The notes under the pieces: generated by a model
Seen by the model: only the letters and a program-made list of their open reading frames with translations
What the model was told of the DNA's origin: nothing
Databases searched by the model: none
Part shown: positions 8,460 through 17,367 of the stretch, one piece after another
How the letters are laid out: each line of letters opens with the position of its first letter
Numbering within the stretch: the first letter of the stretch is position 1
Assembly: GCA_036563895.1 (NCBI GenBank)
Contig: DATCLN010000215.1
Location: forward strand, 1-64,000
Source: ZCTH02-B3 sp036563895
Lineage (GTDB): Bacteria > Bacillota > Bacilli > Paenibacillales > Paenibacillaceae
Reading direction: 5' to 3'
Length of the DNA stretch: 64,000 nucleotides
Program-made: the position numbers and the translations under genes

Positions 8460-9106
8460 TTCCCCACTCCCTTTTCCAGGACATCCTCTTCCATGTAATA
8501 GGCCAGGCTGTACAGTTCGGCGGTGAAATCGGCGTAATGGACCCGCACGCCGGGAGGGGTCTTCAGCACCGTCGGCGCGAAGTTGAGAATGCCCCGCACG
8601 CCCGCTGCCACGAAGCGGTCCGCCACGATCTGCGCTTCGCTCGCCGGCACCGCGATCATCCCGATGGCGATGCCCAGCTCCCGCACCGTCTCGTCCAGCT
8701 CCTCCATCGGCTGGACCTTCAAATGGTTGATCGTCGTGCCGATGATGGCGGGATCCGCGTCGAAAAGGGCGACGATTTTCACATTTTCCTGCAGGTACAC
8801 CCGGTAGTTGCAGAGGGCGCGGCCCAGATTCCCGGTGCCCACCAGCGCTGCGTGCACCGTCCGGTCCAGGTGCAGGATCTGCCGGATTTTTTCGACCAGA
8901 TAGGGGACGTTGTAGCCGATGCCCTTGCGGCCGAATTCCCCGAAATAGGCGAGATCCTTGCGGATCTGGGCGGGATTGAGGCTCAGCCGTTCCCCCAGCT
9001 CCTGCGACGACACGGTCTGAACGCCGGCCTTCATCAGCTCGTTCAGAAAACGCAGGTAAACCGGCAAACGTCGGATGACCGCTTCCGATATCCTGGCTTG
9101 CTTCAA
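8456..9106 (-). CDS. rex: Redox-sensing transcriptional repressor Rex
   Basis: Rex represses fermentation and respiration genes when NADH is low and releases DNA when NADH rises. The 216-residue protein has an N-terminal winged helix (about 1-80, including the RKDLAYFGEFGRKG segment) and a Rossmann domain with GTGNLG at 90-95, then the C-terminal swapped helix. The start is TTG at 9106, with AGGGAGG upstream; the frame runs further upstream but those residues do not belong to Rex. It overlaps the dinG stop as TTGA. Possible targets in this window include the qcrABC promoter region, where a Rex-like half-palindrome occurs. Confidence 0.95.
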   Translation of the reverse strand: MKQARISEAVIRRLPVYLRFLNELMKAGVQTVSSQELGERLSLNPAQIRKDLAYFGEFGRKGIGYNVPYLVEKIRQILHLDRTVHAALVGTGNLGRALCNYRVYLQENVKIVALFDADPAIIGTTINHLKVQPMEELDETVRELGIAIGMIAVPASEAQIVADRFVAAGVRGILNFAPTVLKTPPGVRVHYADFTAELYSLAYYMEEDVLEKGVGK

Positions 9107-11967
9107 CGAACCGCCTCCCTTGCGAACCATTCCCTCACGCGGAGGACCAGATCGCCGGTGGTCACCTGCTCCATCCGGGGACCCGGAAGGGAATGCAGAA
9201 AGTATTTGCCGTACCGGGTGTCGATCACGCGGGTGTCGTAAATGATGACGATGCCCCGGTCCGTCTCGCGGCGGACGAGTCGGCCGAAGCCCTGTTTGAA
9301 GCGGATGACCGCCTGGGGCAGGGACAGTTTCATGAACGGATTTTCCTTCTGCGCCGCAAGCCGCTCCGCCCTCGCTTCCGCCACCGGGTGGCCCGGGGGC
9401 GCGAAGGGCAGCCGGACGATGGCCAGGCACATCAGGATGTCGCCGGGCAGGTCGACGCCTTCCCAGAAGCTGCTGGTGCCGAGCAGCACCGACGCCGGAT
9501 GCGCCGCGAAATGCTGCGTGAGCAGCGTGCGGCTGGCGCCGTCAAGGCCCTGGCCGAGCACCTGGATGCCGGCGGCGGCAAGCCGCTGCCTCAGCGGCTC
9601 GTACACGGCGCGAAGCATCCGGTACGACGTGAACAGGACCAGCATGCGGCCGCCGGTCGCCTCCGCGACGCCGGCCAGGGAACCGGTCAGTTCCGCCGTG
9701 AACCGTCCATCCCCGTCCTTGCCCCGGATGTCCGGAAAATCCCGGGGAATGAGCACGAGGGCCTGGTCTTCGTACCGGAACGGCGAAGGAAGCACGGCGG
9801 TGCGGAGGCGGCCGTCCGCCTCGGCCTGATCCAGACCCAGCCTTTCCGTGACATATCGGAAGGACCGGTCCACCGCCAGCGTGGCCGAGGTGAGCACGAC
9901 GCTGGACTTGCGCCCGAACAGCTCTTCCCTCAGGATGCCGCTGACGTCCGCCGGCACCGCGTGCATGCGGACGGAACGGCCGCGGTATTGCGCATGCCCT
10001 TCCAGCCAGTAAACGAATTCCGGCCGGTCCAGGGCCAGGAAGGACCGGATGGCGTTTCGGGCTTCGGAGAGCGCCTTCACCGCCCCGTTCAGATCGGTGG
10101 CCGCCGCCTGCAGGGCCAGATCGCCGCTTTCGTCCTTGAGCGCCGGCAGCAGGCGTTCCAGCGGGCGCAGCAGATCGGACAGCAGCGCCACCGTGTTCGC
10201 CCCTTCGGACACCGCTTCTTCCCAGCCTTCCGGCGGACCGTCCGGCCGGATGCGCAGGGTGATGGCGCCGCCTTCTTCCTGCATCCCGTGCCGGCGCATC
10301 AGCTCGAACGCCCGGTCCGCCCACCGGTCCCATGACGCCAGGGCTTCCCGGACCGTCTCCTGGCACGCTTCCAGCCGTTCGGCCCACACCGCCGCCGTAT
10401 CCGTGCCCTCGGCGCGCAGCAGGTGAACCAGCCGGGGAATGAGGCCGGACGACGCGTCCCGCCACAACCGGAGCAAGGCCTGGACGACGGCGCCATGGCC
10501 GACGTTCCATCCCAGATGCATGGCCGCCGTCTCTTCCAGGTGATGCGCCTCGTCCACGATGAGCCGGTCATAGGCGGGCAGCAGGCGCCGTTCCGCCTGC
10601 AGGTCGGTCAGCAGCAGGGCGTGGTTGGTGACGATGAGATCCGCTTTGCCCGCTTCATGGCGCGCCCGGTGGTAGAAGCATTTGCGGAACCAGGGGCACA
10701 TCCGGTTCAGGCAGGAATCGGCGTCGCTGGCCGCCGCGTCCCACGCGTCCCTTGACCCGCCGGACAGGCTCAGCTCCTCCGCTTCTCCCCGTTCGGTCTC
10801 TGTCAGCCAGACGAGCATCTGGCCCAGCGCCACCGCTTCCTCTTCGGACAGGGCGAAATCCGGCGCCGTCACCAGCTGCTCGAACTTGCGCAGGCACAGA
10901 TAGTTGCTCCGTCCCTTGAACACCGCGGCGCGAAACGGCACCGGCGAAGCTTCCCCGAGCAGCGGCAGATCCCGCAGCCGCAGCTGTTCCTGGAGCTGGA
11001 TCGTGTGGGTGGAGACGACGATTGGTTTTTCTTCCTTCAGCGCATAATACAAAGCGGGAATCAGATAGCCGAGGGATTTCCCGGTCCCGGTGCCGGCTTC
11101 CGCCAGAAGATGCGCATCCGACTCCAGCGCGCCGCCCACTTCGCGGATCATGGCGAGCTGCCCTTCCCGCCGCTCGTAGCCCGGGATGAGGGTTTCCAGC
11201 TTCTCCAGCACCCGTCCCGCGAACGCGTCAAAGGTCATGTCCTCCGGCAGGCGGGGCATTCCGTCCGTTTCTTCCGGCTCGTCCAGCCAGTCCGAAACCT
11301 TCAGGGCAAAGTGCCGCATGAACTCAAGGTTCTGCTCCCCTTCGGCCGGGCGGACGCCCGACTCCCTGCGTGCCGTGATCCGGGCGATCAGCCAGCCGAG
11401 GTCGCTCCGGTCCGGGTCAAACAGCGCCGCGAGCCGCTGGAGGGTGACAAGCGGCAGCCGTTCCAGCCGCGCGAGGCAGCGCAGCAGAAGTTCGGCGGCG
11501 GCTTTCGCGTCCTCGTCGGCCCGGTGCTTGCGGTCGTGCCGGATGCCCAGCATCGCCGTCAGCGATTCCAGCCGGTATCCCGGCGCGGAGGGAAACGCGA
11601 GGCGGGCCAGGCGCACGGTGTCGATGACCCGGCCGGCGAACGGCAGATAGCCGCAGCGGTCCAGGGCCGCTTGCAGAAAACGCACGTCGAAGGACGCGTT
11701 GTGGGCCGCCAGCACCGCGTCGCCGATGAGCGGAACGATCCGCGCCAGGACGTCTTCCAGAGGCGGAGCGTCCCGCACGTCGGCGTCGGAGATGCCCGTA
11801 AGCCTGGTGATCCAGGGAGGGATGGGTTTTTCCGGGCGCACGAAAGAGGCGAAGACGGTTTCCGTCCCGCCCGTTTCGCCATCCAGCACGACCAGACCGG
11901 CCTGGATGATCTCGTCGGTATCGGCCGACATGCCGGTGGTTTCAAAATCCAGCACCGCGAATTTCAT
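9103..11967 (-). CDS. dinG: DinG-family ATP-dependent helicase with N-terminal exonuclease domain
   Basis: 954 residues. Residues 1 to about 170 form a DnaQ/DEDD-type 3'-5' exonuclease (VLDFETTG with D7 and E9). The rest is a superfamily 2 helicase of the DinG/XPD group: Walker A GTGTGKS near 289, DEAH box near 470 and C-terminal helicase motifs. Between them are four cysteines (one in NYLCLRK, three in SCLNRMCPWFRKC) placed as in iron-sulfur helicases, which is worth noting because some Gram-positive DinG proteins lack the cluster. The ATG touches the TPR gene stop, with AGGAG upstream. It should act on DNA during repair or recombination. Confidence 0.93.
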   Translation of the reverse strand: MKFAVLDFETTGMSADTDEIIQAGLVVLDGETGGTETVFASFVRPEKPIPPWITRLTGISDADVRDAPPLEDVLARIVPLIGDAVLAAHNASFDVRFLQAALDRCGYLPFAGRVIDTVRLARLAFPSAPGYRLESLTAMLGIRHDRKHRADEDAKAAAELLLRCLARLERLPLVTLQRLAALFDPDRSDLGWLIARITARRESGVRPAEGEQNLEFMRHFALKVSDWLDEPEETDGMPRLPEDMTFDAFAGRVLEKLETLIPGYERREGQLAMIREVGGALESDAHLLAEAGTGTGKSLGYLIPALYYALKEEKPIVVSTHTIQLQEQLRLRDLPLLGEASPVPFRAAVFKGRSNYLCLRKFEQLVTAPDFALSEEEAVALGQMLVWLTETERGEAEELSLSGGSRDAWDAAASDADSCLNRMCPWFRKCFYHRARHEAGKADLIVTNHALLLTDLQAERRLLPAYDRLIVDEAHHLEETAAMHLGWNVGHGAVVQALLRLWRDASSGLIPRLVHLLRAEGTDTAAVWAERLEACQETVREALASWDRWADRAFELMRRHGMQEEGGAITLRIRPDGPPEGWEEAVSEGANTVALLSDLLRPLERLLPALKDESGDLALQAAATDLNGAVKALSEARNAIRSFLALDRPEFVYWLEGHAQYRGRSVRMHAVPADVSGILREELFGRKSSVVLTSATLAVDRSFRYVTERLGLDQAEADGRLRTAVLPSPFRYEDQALVLIPRDFPDIRGKDGDGRFTAELTGSLAGVAEATGGRMLVLFTSYRMLRAVYEPLRQRLAAAGIQVLGQGLDGASRTLLTQHFAAHPASVLLGTSSFWEGVDLPGDILMCLAIVRLPFAPPGHPVAEARAERLAAQKENPFMKLSLPQAVIRFKQGFGRLVRRETDRGIVIIYDTRVIDTRYGKYFLHSLPGPRMEQVTTGDLVLRVREWFAREAVR

Positions 11968-12471
11968 TCACCGGGCTCCTTTTCCCGCCGATTCAACACC
12001 GGCGCCCGCCGCGTCCGGCGGCACCGCCGCTTCCACCTCCCCCGCGCCGAAGCGGAGCCGAATCCGGCCCCGGGCGCCCAGACAGGCTTCCAGATTGAAC
12101 CTGGCGTCCGCACAGGAGGGGTCCGCTTCCAGCGCGCGGCGGAAGCAGGATTTGGCCTGCTCCAGCTGCGACTGGGCGGCCTGGACGCATCCCAGTCCGT
12201 TGTAGGCGGCGGCCTGACATTTCGGGTTTTCGGCGAGCACCGCGATGAGCTGAAAATGGCGGCGCGCCCCGATCCAGTCCGACAGGCGCAGGCGGGCGGC
12301 GGCCAGCAAAAGCCTCGCCGCGTGCAGTTCCGGACACAGGCGGAGCGCGTCCTCCAGGTGACGGGCGGCGTCGTCGTACATCCGCAGCATGAAGTATCCC
12401 CGTCCCCTGTCCAGCTTTTGCTGCAAATCCAGCCACCATTCCACGCATTCGCGTTGATCTGATTTTAACAT
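11968..12471 (-). CDS. Small tetratricopeptide-repeat protein
   Basis: 167 residues from the ATG at 12471. It has about three TPR-like helical hairpins (YFMLRMYDDAARHLEDALRL, ARLLLAAARLRLSDW and NGLGCVQAAQSQLEQAKSCF regions), followed by a low-complexity Gly/Ala tail. Such proteins usually mediate protein contacts; no specific role is indicated. It directly abuts dinG. The start is unusual: the ATG follows immediately after the T-run of the panD terminator, and the G-rich 3' arm of that hairpin is the only possible ribosome site. A later ATG at about codon 28 is possible. Confidence 0.65.
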   Translation of the reverse strand: MLKSDQRECVEWWLDLQQKLDRGRGYFMLRMYDDAARHLEDALRLCPELHAARLLLAAARLRLSDWIGARRHFQLIAVLAENPKCQAAAYNGLGCVQAAQSQLEQAKSCFRRALEADPSCADARFNLEACLGARGRIRLRFGAGEVEAAVPPDAAGAGVESAGKGAR

Positions 12472-12535
12472 AAAAAACCCCCCCGGCGCAGCATGTACGG
12501 CCGACAGGTTCATTCTGCGCCGCGGGGGGAGGTTT
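12471..12535 (-). terminator. Terminator after panD whose 3' arm may serve as ribosome site
   Basis: On the minus strand a long GC stem (CCCCCCGCGGCGCAG pairing with CTGCGCCGGGGGGG, one bulge) with a loop of about 23 nt is followed by six T residues, 10 nt after the panD stop. The ATG of the TPR gene begins right after the T-run. The G-run of the 3' arm is 6 nt from that ATG, so when the hairpin opens it could pair with 16S rRNA. Confidence 0.75.
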
Positions 12536-12543
12536 CATGCGCT

Positions 12544-12927
12544 TCAGAGCACGGTCGTGTGCGGTTCGTCCGCCAGAATGCGGACCGGCTTGTTGTCATC
12601 GCCCATGATCGCCACTTTCGGCCGGTGACGGCGCGCTTCTTCGTCCGTCATGAGCGCGTAGGCAATGATGATGACCCGGTCGCCGGGCTGGACGAGACGG
12701 GCGGCCGCCCCGTTCAGGCAGATCGTGCCCGAACCCCGCGGGCCGGGAATGACGTAGGTCTCGAACCGCGCGCCGTTGTTGATGTTGACCACCTGCACCT
12801 TCTCGTTGGGCAGGATGTCGACGGCGTCCATCAGATCCTCGTCGATGGTGATGCTGCCGACATAGTTCAGGTTGGCTTCCGTGACGACGGCGCGGTGGAT
12901 CTTCGATTTCATCATTTGCCGGAACAT
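12544..12927 (-). CDS. panD: Aspartate 1-decarboxylase
   Basis: PanD makes beta-alanine from L-aspartate for pantothenate. It is made as a 127-residue proenzyme that cleaves itself before Ser25 to form the pyruvoyl cofactor; the cleavage site G24-S25 is seen in NYVGSIT. K9 and Y58 equivalents and the NGAAARL segment near 72-78 are present. The start has GGAGGAGGTGG at good spacing and lies inside the end of panC (16-nt overlap). The usual pan order B-C-D is kept, and a hairpin terminator follows. Confidence 0.97.
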   Translation of the reverse strand: MFRQMMKSKIHRAVVTEANLNYVGSITIDEDLMDAVDILPNEKVQVVNINNGARFETYVIPGPRGSGTICLNGAAARLVQPGDRVIIIAYALMTDEEARRHRPKVAIMGDDNKPVRILADEPHTTVL

Positions 12928-13841
12928 GTCGCCGCCACCTCCTCCGGTGTGAAAATCAGGTTGTCGATCAGGCGGGCCTTGCCGAAGCGCACCGCCAGGG
13001 CGACCAGCAGCGCCGCGCCCAGATCCCTGAGCGGCCGCCCCTCCGGCGGATCCGCCAGATCGGGCCACATGACGACCTCCGCGTAATCCGTGTCCGCCAG
13101 GGGACTTTCCGCGAGGCTTCGCTTCATGCGGTCCCGCAGCTCCGCCGCGTCCGCTCCCGCCGCGATCCATTCCCGGGCTCGCTGCAAAGTCCGGTAAAGG
13201 ATTGTTGCCTGCGCGCGCTCCTCCCCATTCAGGTAAACGTTGCGCGAACTCAGGGCCAAGCCGTCCGGTTCCCGCACCGTCGGACAGGGAACAATCTCCA
13301 CGGGAATGTTCAGATCCCGCACCATCCGCGTGACCACCGCCACCTGCTGGGCGTCCTTCAGCCCGAAGTACGCCCGGTCGGGCTGCACGATGTTGAACAG
13401 CTTGGTGACCACCGTCGCAACGCCGTCGAAATGGCCGGGCCTGCTTCGGCCGCACAGCTTGCCCGTGATTTCGCCCACCGTCACCCGCGCCAGCGGCGGA
13501 TCCGGATACATTTCGGCGGCGGAAGGCATGAAGGCGATGTCCGCCCCGCACGCCGCCGCCACTTCCAGATCCCGCTTCTCGTCCCGGGGATAGCGTTCAA
13601 AATCCTCGCCCGGCCCGAACTGCAGAGGGTTTACGAAGACGCTGAGCACCACCAGGCCGTTTTCTTCCCGGGCCCGGCGCAACAGGCTGGCATGCCCTTC
13701 GTGCAGATAGCCCATGGTCGGCACAAAGCCCACGGAACCGGAAACGCCCGGGTCCGCCCTTTCCGCGTTCCGGGATCTCCGGAAATCCGCCACGGCCTGC
13801 CGCATCTCCGCGATGGTGCGGATCACCCTGGGAGCGTTCAT
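12912..13841 (-). CDS. panC: Pantothenate synthetase
   Basis: PanC joins pantoate and beta-alanine using ATP. The 309-residue protein has the nucleotidyl-transferase HIGH-type motif in MGYLHEGH (near 40-47), the substrate-binding FVNPLQFGPGED, and the KMSKS-like loop in ALSSRN. Length is a little above the common 280. The ATG overlaps the panB stop by 4 nt, so translation is likely coupled. It is followed, with a 16-nt overlap, by panD. Confidence 0.97.
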   Translation of the reverse strand: MNAPRVIRTIAEMRQAVADFRRSRNAERADPGVSGSVGFVPTMGYLHEGHASLLRRAREENGLVVLSVFVNPLQFGPGEDFERYPRDEKRDLEVAAACGADIAFMPSAAEMYPDPPLARVTVGEITGKLCGRSRPGHFDGVATVVTKLFNIVQPDRAYFGLKDAQQVAVVTRMVRDLNIPVEIVPCPTVREPDGLALSSRNVYLNGEERAQATILYRTLQRAREWIAAGADAAELRDRMKRSLAESPLADTDYAEVVMWPDLADPPEGRPLRDLGAALLVALAVRFGKARLIDNLIFTPEEVAATCSGK

Positions 13842-14767
13842 CCGCGTGCGCCTCCGTCCTGCGCGGCGGTCGCCGCGCCTTCCGCCACCCGGTCCGCGGG
13901 AGCGGATCCATACGGCGCCGCGGTTTCCCGGCCGTCCGCGACGCCGCGCGGCGCTTCCTCCTGCCGGAACGCGTGCCGTTCTTCGGGAAACGCCCGTGAC
14001 CGCACATCCTCCGCGTACCGCCCGATGGCTTCCCGGATCGCCGATCCGATGTCGGCGTACGTCTTGACGAAGCGTTTTTCCCGGATGCCGGAACCGTACC
14101 CCAGCATGTCGTGGAAGACGAGCACCTGCCCGTCGCAGCCGCGGCCGGAGCCGATACCGATGGTGGGCACCTCCACCGACCGGGTCACTTCCCGCGCCAC
14201 TTCTTCGGTCACCAGCTCGAGCACGATGGCGAACACGCCGGCCTGTTCCAGGGCTTTGGCGTCCGCGATCAGCTTCTCCGCTTCTTCGCGCGTTTTGCCC
14301 TGCACCCGGTATCCGCCGATCTGGTGCACGGACTGGGGCGTAAGGCCGAGGTGGCCGAGCACCGGAATGCCGGCCGCCGTCAGCCGGACGATTTCCTCGC
14401 AAAGATCCGCGCCGCCTTCCATTTTCACCGCGTGGGCGCCGCCTTCCTGCATGAGCCTGGCGGCATTGCGAAGCGTACCCTCCGGTCCCAGCCGGTAGGT
14501 GGCGAAAGGCATGTCCGCCACGATGAAGGTTCCCGGCGCTCCCCGCACCACTGCGCGGGTATGGTGGATCATGTCCTCCAGGGTCACGGGAATCGTGGTG
14601 TCGTATCCGAGCACCACATTGCCAAGGGAGTCCCCCACCAGCAAAATGTCGACGCCGGCTTCCTCCGCCAGACGGGCGGAGGGATAATCATAGGCGGTGA
14701 GCATCACGATGGGTCGCCCTTCCCGCTTCATCGCGCGAATCCGCGGGAGGGTGAGCGGTTTTGCCAT
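13838..14767 (-). CDS. panB: 3-methyl-2-oxobutanoate hydroxymethyltransferase
   Basis: PanB makes ketopantoate from 2-oxoisovalerate and 5,10-methylene-tetrahydrofolate. Typical family segments are VMLTAYDYPSA, LLVGDSLGNVVLG (metal-binding Asp), VKMEGG and VLHD-like VFHDMLG. The start at 14767 follows GGAGG by about 9 nt; codons further upstream belong to the leader. The protein has 309 residues, about 30-40 more than usual, because of an Arg/Ala/Glu-rich C-terminal tail after the core. It is the first gene of panBCD and is preceded by a 250-nt structured leader with its own promoter. Confidence 0.96.
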   Translation of the reverse strand: MAKPLTLPRIRAMKREGRPIVMLTAYDYPSARLAEEAGVDILLVGDSLGNVVLGYDTTIPVTLEDMIHHTRAVVRGAPGTFIVADMPFATYRLGPEGTLRNAARLMQEGGAHAVKMEGGADLCEEIVRLTAAGIPVLGHLGLTPQSVHQIGGYRVQGKTREEAEKLIADAKALEQAGVFAIVLELVTEEVAREVTRSVEVPTIGIGSGRGCDGQVLVFHDMLGYGSGIREKRFVKTYADIGSAIREAIGRYAEDVRSRAFPEERHAFRQEEAPRGVADGRETAAPYGSAPADRVAEGAATAAQDGGARG

Positions 14768-14812
14768 CCTGGTGCGCCTCCGTTTCCTGGGTTGTCGCGC
14801 GAAAACCGCTCG

Positions 14813-15073
14813 GCCGGAAAACAAAAACCTTTTTTGCGCCGGGCTGCCTGAGCCGTCCCGAATCCATCGGGATCACGGGCAAAAAAGGTCTCCTCGCATA
14901 AGAACGCAGCCTGCGTCCTTCTGTCTCGGTCCTTTTCGGCTTCGAGCAGAATCCCCGCCAAAGCTGGCTGTCTACCGTCCGGTTGTGTCCGCGCAAGTCC
15001 CTTGGGCCGCCTTTCGCCGCGGCGCCTCAAGGCCCGCGCGTCGCAAGTGCGGTTCTGGCGATACCGCCTTGAC
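14813..15073 (-). ncRNA. Candidate structured RNA or leader upstream of panBCD
   Basis: A promoter at the end of birA would start an RNA near 15073. The next 250 nt contain no convincing gene but several strong hairpins, including a nine-base-pair stem at about 14901-14921. It ends in a long stem of ACCTTTTTTGC (14889-14879) with GCAAAAAAGGT (14837-14827), 41 nt apart and followed by TTTTTGTTTT. That end looks like a terminator 45-60 nt before panB. It could be a free-standing RNA or an attenuator for panBCD. I found no T-box motif, SRP, RNase P or tmRNA signature, so its class is unknown. Confidence 0.5.
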
Positions 15074-15079
15074 AGGTCC

Positions 15080-15109
15080 ATTATAACAGAACCGAATAAA
15101 CCGGAGCAA
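15080..15109 (-). promoter_or_regulatory. Sigma-A promoter for the leader RNA and panBCD
   Basis: A perfect TATAAT (15080-15085) with TTGCTC (15104-15109) 18 nt upstream on the minus strand. The -10 element overlaps the stop codon of birA, so the promoter lies at the end of that gene. Confidence 0.7.
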
Positions 15110-16043
15110 CGGTTCCGTCTTCCCGTTCCACCAGCAGCCCGCCGTAATCGTCCAGGCCGCGGGCCGTTCCCCTCACGATTCCCGCGGGCGTGCGCAGTTC
15201 CACCGGACGGTGCAGCGATTCGGCCAGGGCTTCCCACATGAGCCGGACGGGCGCGAATCCCTTTTCGCGGTACAGGTCGTACAGCTCTTCAAAGGCCTCC
15301 AGCACGGCGGCGATGAGTTCGGCCCGGTCCACTTCCCGGCCTCCGGCCATTTTCAGGGATGTCGCCTTTTCCGCCAGTTCCGCGGGAAAATCCTCCGGAT
15401 CCAGATTCGCGGAAATGCCGATACCCGTCACCACGTACACGAGCCGCTCGTTTTCCGCGGAGGATTCCAGCAGCACGCCGCACACCTTCTTGCCGTTCAG
15501 CATCAGGTCGTTCGGCCATTTGACGGAGACGTCGAGCCCGGCGGCGGCCTTGATGCCGCGCGCGAGGGCCACGGAGGCCAGCAGCGGCAGCTGCGGCGCC
15601 AGGGCCAGCGGAAGTTCGGGCCGGAGCAAAAGGCTCATCCACACGCCTTTCCCGGCAGGAGAAACCCAGGAGCGGCCCATCCGCCCCCGGCCGCTGGTCT
15701 GCCGCTCGGCAATCACCAGCGCCCCTTCCGGCGCGCCTTCCCTGGCCCATTCATGAAGGATGTCCTGCGTGGAACCCACGCATTCGTAGAAGCGCATCTG
15801 CCGGCCGAAGCGGGCGGTGCGCAGGGCGGCCTGCAGCGCCAGCGGCGACAGGCGCGGCGGCTTGCCGGCGAGCCGGTAGCCGAGCCGCGGGACCGCCTCG
15901 ATGGCGTAGCCTTCCTCTTCCAGCTTGCGGATCTGCTTCCAGACCGCCGTGCGGCTGACGCCCAGACGGCGGCTCAAGGCTTCCCCCGACACAAAGCCGC
16001 CTTCCGCCTCTTCCAGCAGTTTGAGCAGCAGCATCCCGTCCAT
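15081..16043 (-). CDS. birA: Biotin-protein ligase / biotin operon repressor BirA
   Basis: BirA activates biotin to biotinyl-AMP and transfers it to carboxylases; with a DNA-binding domain it also represses biotin genes. The 320-residue protein has an N-terminal winged helix (about 1-60, GVSRTAVWKQIRKL at 28-41), the ligase domain with GRGRMG at 118-123, the KWPND segment that is typical of the family, and a C-terminal SH3-like part. The start at 16043 is chosen because the winged helix begins there; the ribosome site is weak. It begins 10 nt after cca, so they are likely one unit. Confidence 0.95.
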   Translation of the reverse strand: MDGMLLLKLLEEAEGGFVSGEALSRRLGVSRTAVWKQIRKLEEEGYAIEAVPRLGYRLAGKPPRLSPLALQAALRTARFGRQMRFYECVGSTQDILHEWAREGAPEGALVIAERQTSGRGRMGRSWVSPAGKGVWMSLLLRPELPLALAPQLPLLASVALARGIKAAAGLDVSVKWPNDLMLNGKKVCGVLLESSAENERLVYVVTGIGISANLDPEDFPAELAEKATSLKMAGGREVDRAELIAAVLEAFEELYDLYREKGFAPVRLMWEALAESLHRPVELRTPAGIVRGTARGLDDYGGLLVEREDGTVAPVYSVLL

Positions 16044-16053
16044 CGTTCCCGGA

Positions 16054-17301
16054 TCATCCTTCCTCGCCGGCCAGCCTGTCCGCCAGCGCAAGAAGCGCCT
16101 CCCGTTCGTTGGGCGCGCGTCCGGCGGCGGTCTCCGCCAGGAGCCGGCGCAGCAACCGGCCGACCCACGGTCCCCTCGGGCGCCGGAGGTGCCGGGTCAG
16201 ATCGCTCCCGTCCACCGCCAAGTCGCGGATGCTGCATACCGGCATTTCTTGCAGCCAGCGCGCGGCCTGCCCGGACGCCTCCCGCGGGACGGAAAGCAGT
16301 CCTTCGGAAAGCGCCAGCCAATCCTCCGCCGCGGAGCGGCCAAGGTCTATTACAGCGTCGATCCACGTCTCCCTCGCTTCTTCCGCCCGCTCCAGGCTCG
16401 TCAGCGCCATCTCGAACCGCCGGTGCACGCCGACGGCTCCCTTCCATCTTTCCCCGCGGGCGCGGCTTACGCGCAAGGCGCGGGCCGCCTCTTCCGCGGC
16501 GCCCTCGCCGGCGCCCCCGGCAATCCACAAGAGCGGCCAGCGCAGCTCGGCTTCCGCCACCGCCGCCAGCCGCACGGTGCGGAGCCCCTCCAGGTCCGGC
16601 ACCGGCAGCGTCACGTTCAGCGAGGCGGCCAGCCCGCTGCGGACGAGCAGCGCCCATGCGCGGTCGGGATCGCTTCCGGCGGTCATCCGGTCCAGTTCCG
16701 CCGTCACCCGCTCCACGGCCACCATGCGCAGGCGCTCCCGCTGCCGCAGAATCGCCTTCCACACCGAGGGCGCCAGGCGAAAACCCAGTTCCGCCGCGAA
16801 GCGGATGCCGCGCAGCATGCGCAGCGCGTCCTCCGCGAACCGTTCCTCCGCCCGGCCCACGCACCGGATGACGCCCGCCTCCAGATCCCGGCGGCCGCCG
16901 AAGGGATCGAGAATTTCCCCGTCCGTGCCCGCGGCCATGGCGTTGATGGTGAAATCCCGGCGCGCCAGATCTTCCCGGATGTCTCCGACAAACTCCACCC
17001 GGTCCGGGTGCCGGCCGTCCGAATAGCCTGCCTCGCTGCGAAACGTGGTCACCTCGTACAGCCGGCCGTTCATCCGCACCGACACCGTGCCGTACTTAAG
17101 ACCGGTCGGAATCGCGTCCGGGAACAGCTTCATCACCTGCCGCGGCTGCGCGCTGGTGGCGATATCCGCGTCCTTCAGCGGACGGCCGAGCAGCCGGTCG
17201 CGGACGCAGCCGCCGACCAGATAGGCCCGGTGCCCGGCTTCCTCCAGCATGCGCGCCACCCGCATGCCGTCCGCCCAGATTGCCGCCGCTTCATCCGTCA
17301 T
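16054..17301 (-). CDS. cca: CCA tRNA nucleotidyltransferase
   Basis: Adds or repairs the 3' CCA of tRNA. It is a class II nucleotidyltransferase of 415 residues: the GG motif at 30-31 (LVGGCVRD), catalytic D44 and D46 in KDADIAT, then RRDFTINAMA and the EDALRMLRGIRFAAELGF segment. The C-terminal part is helical. The start at 17301 has GGGGGAG about 11 nt upstream; the frame extends 17 codons further without a better site. It lies between bshA and birA as in B. subtilis. Confidence 0.95.
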   Translation of the reverse strand: MTDEAAAIWADGMRVARMLEEAGHRAYLVGGCVRDRLLGRPLKDADIATSAQPRQVMKLFPDAIPTGLKYGTVSVRMNGRLYEVTTFRSEAGYSDGRHPDRVEFVGDIREDLARRDFTINAMAAGTDGEILDPFGGRRDLEAGVIRCVGRAEERFAEDALRMLRGIRFAAELGFRLAPSVWKAILRQRERLRMVAVERVTAELDRMTAGSDPDRAWALLVRSGLAASLNVTLPVPDLEGLRTVRLAAVAEAELRWPLLWIAGGAGEGAAEEAARALRVSRARGERWKGAVGVHRRFEMALTSLERAEEARETWIDAVIDLGRSAAEDWLALSEGLLSVPREASGQAARWLQEMPVCSIRDLAVDGSDLTRHLRRPRGPWVGRLLRRLLAETAAGRAPNEREALLALADRLAGEEG

Positions 17302-17367
17302 CCGAACCCGGCTCCCCCAAACCCCGACCGGCGTATCCGCATGTCCGCGCACGCCGGCCGGGCGTCG

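Noticed and set aside
14813..15073. T-box riboswitch ahead of panBCD
   Set aside because: No T-box sequence (AGGGUGGNACCGCG) or specifier loop could be found, and pan genes are not typical T-box targets.
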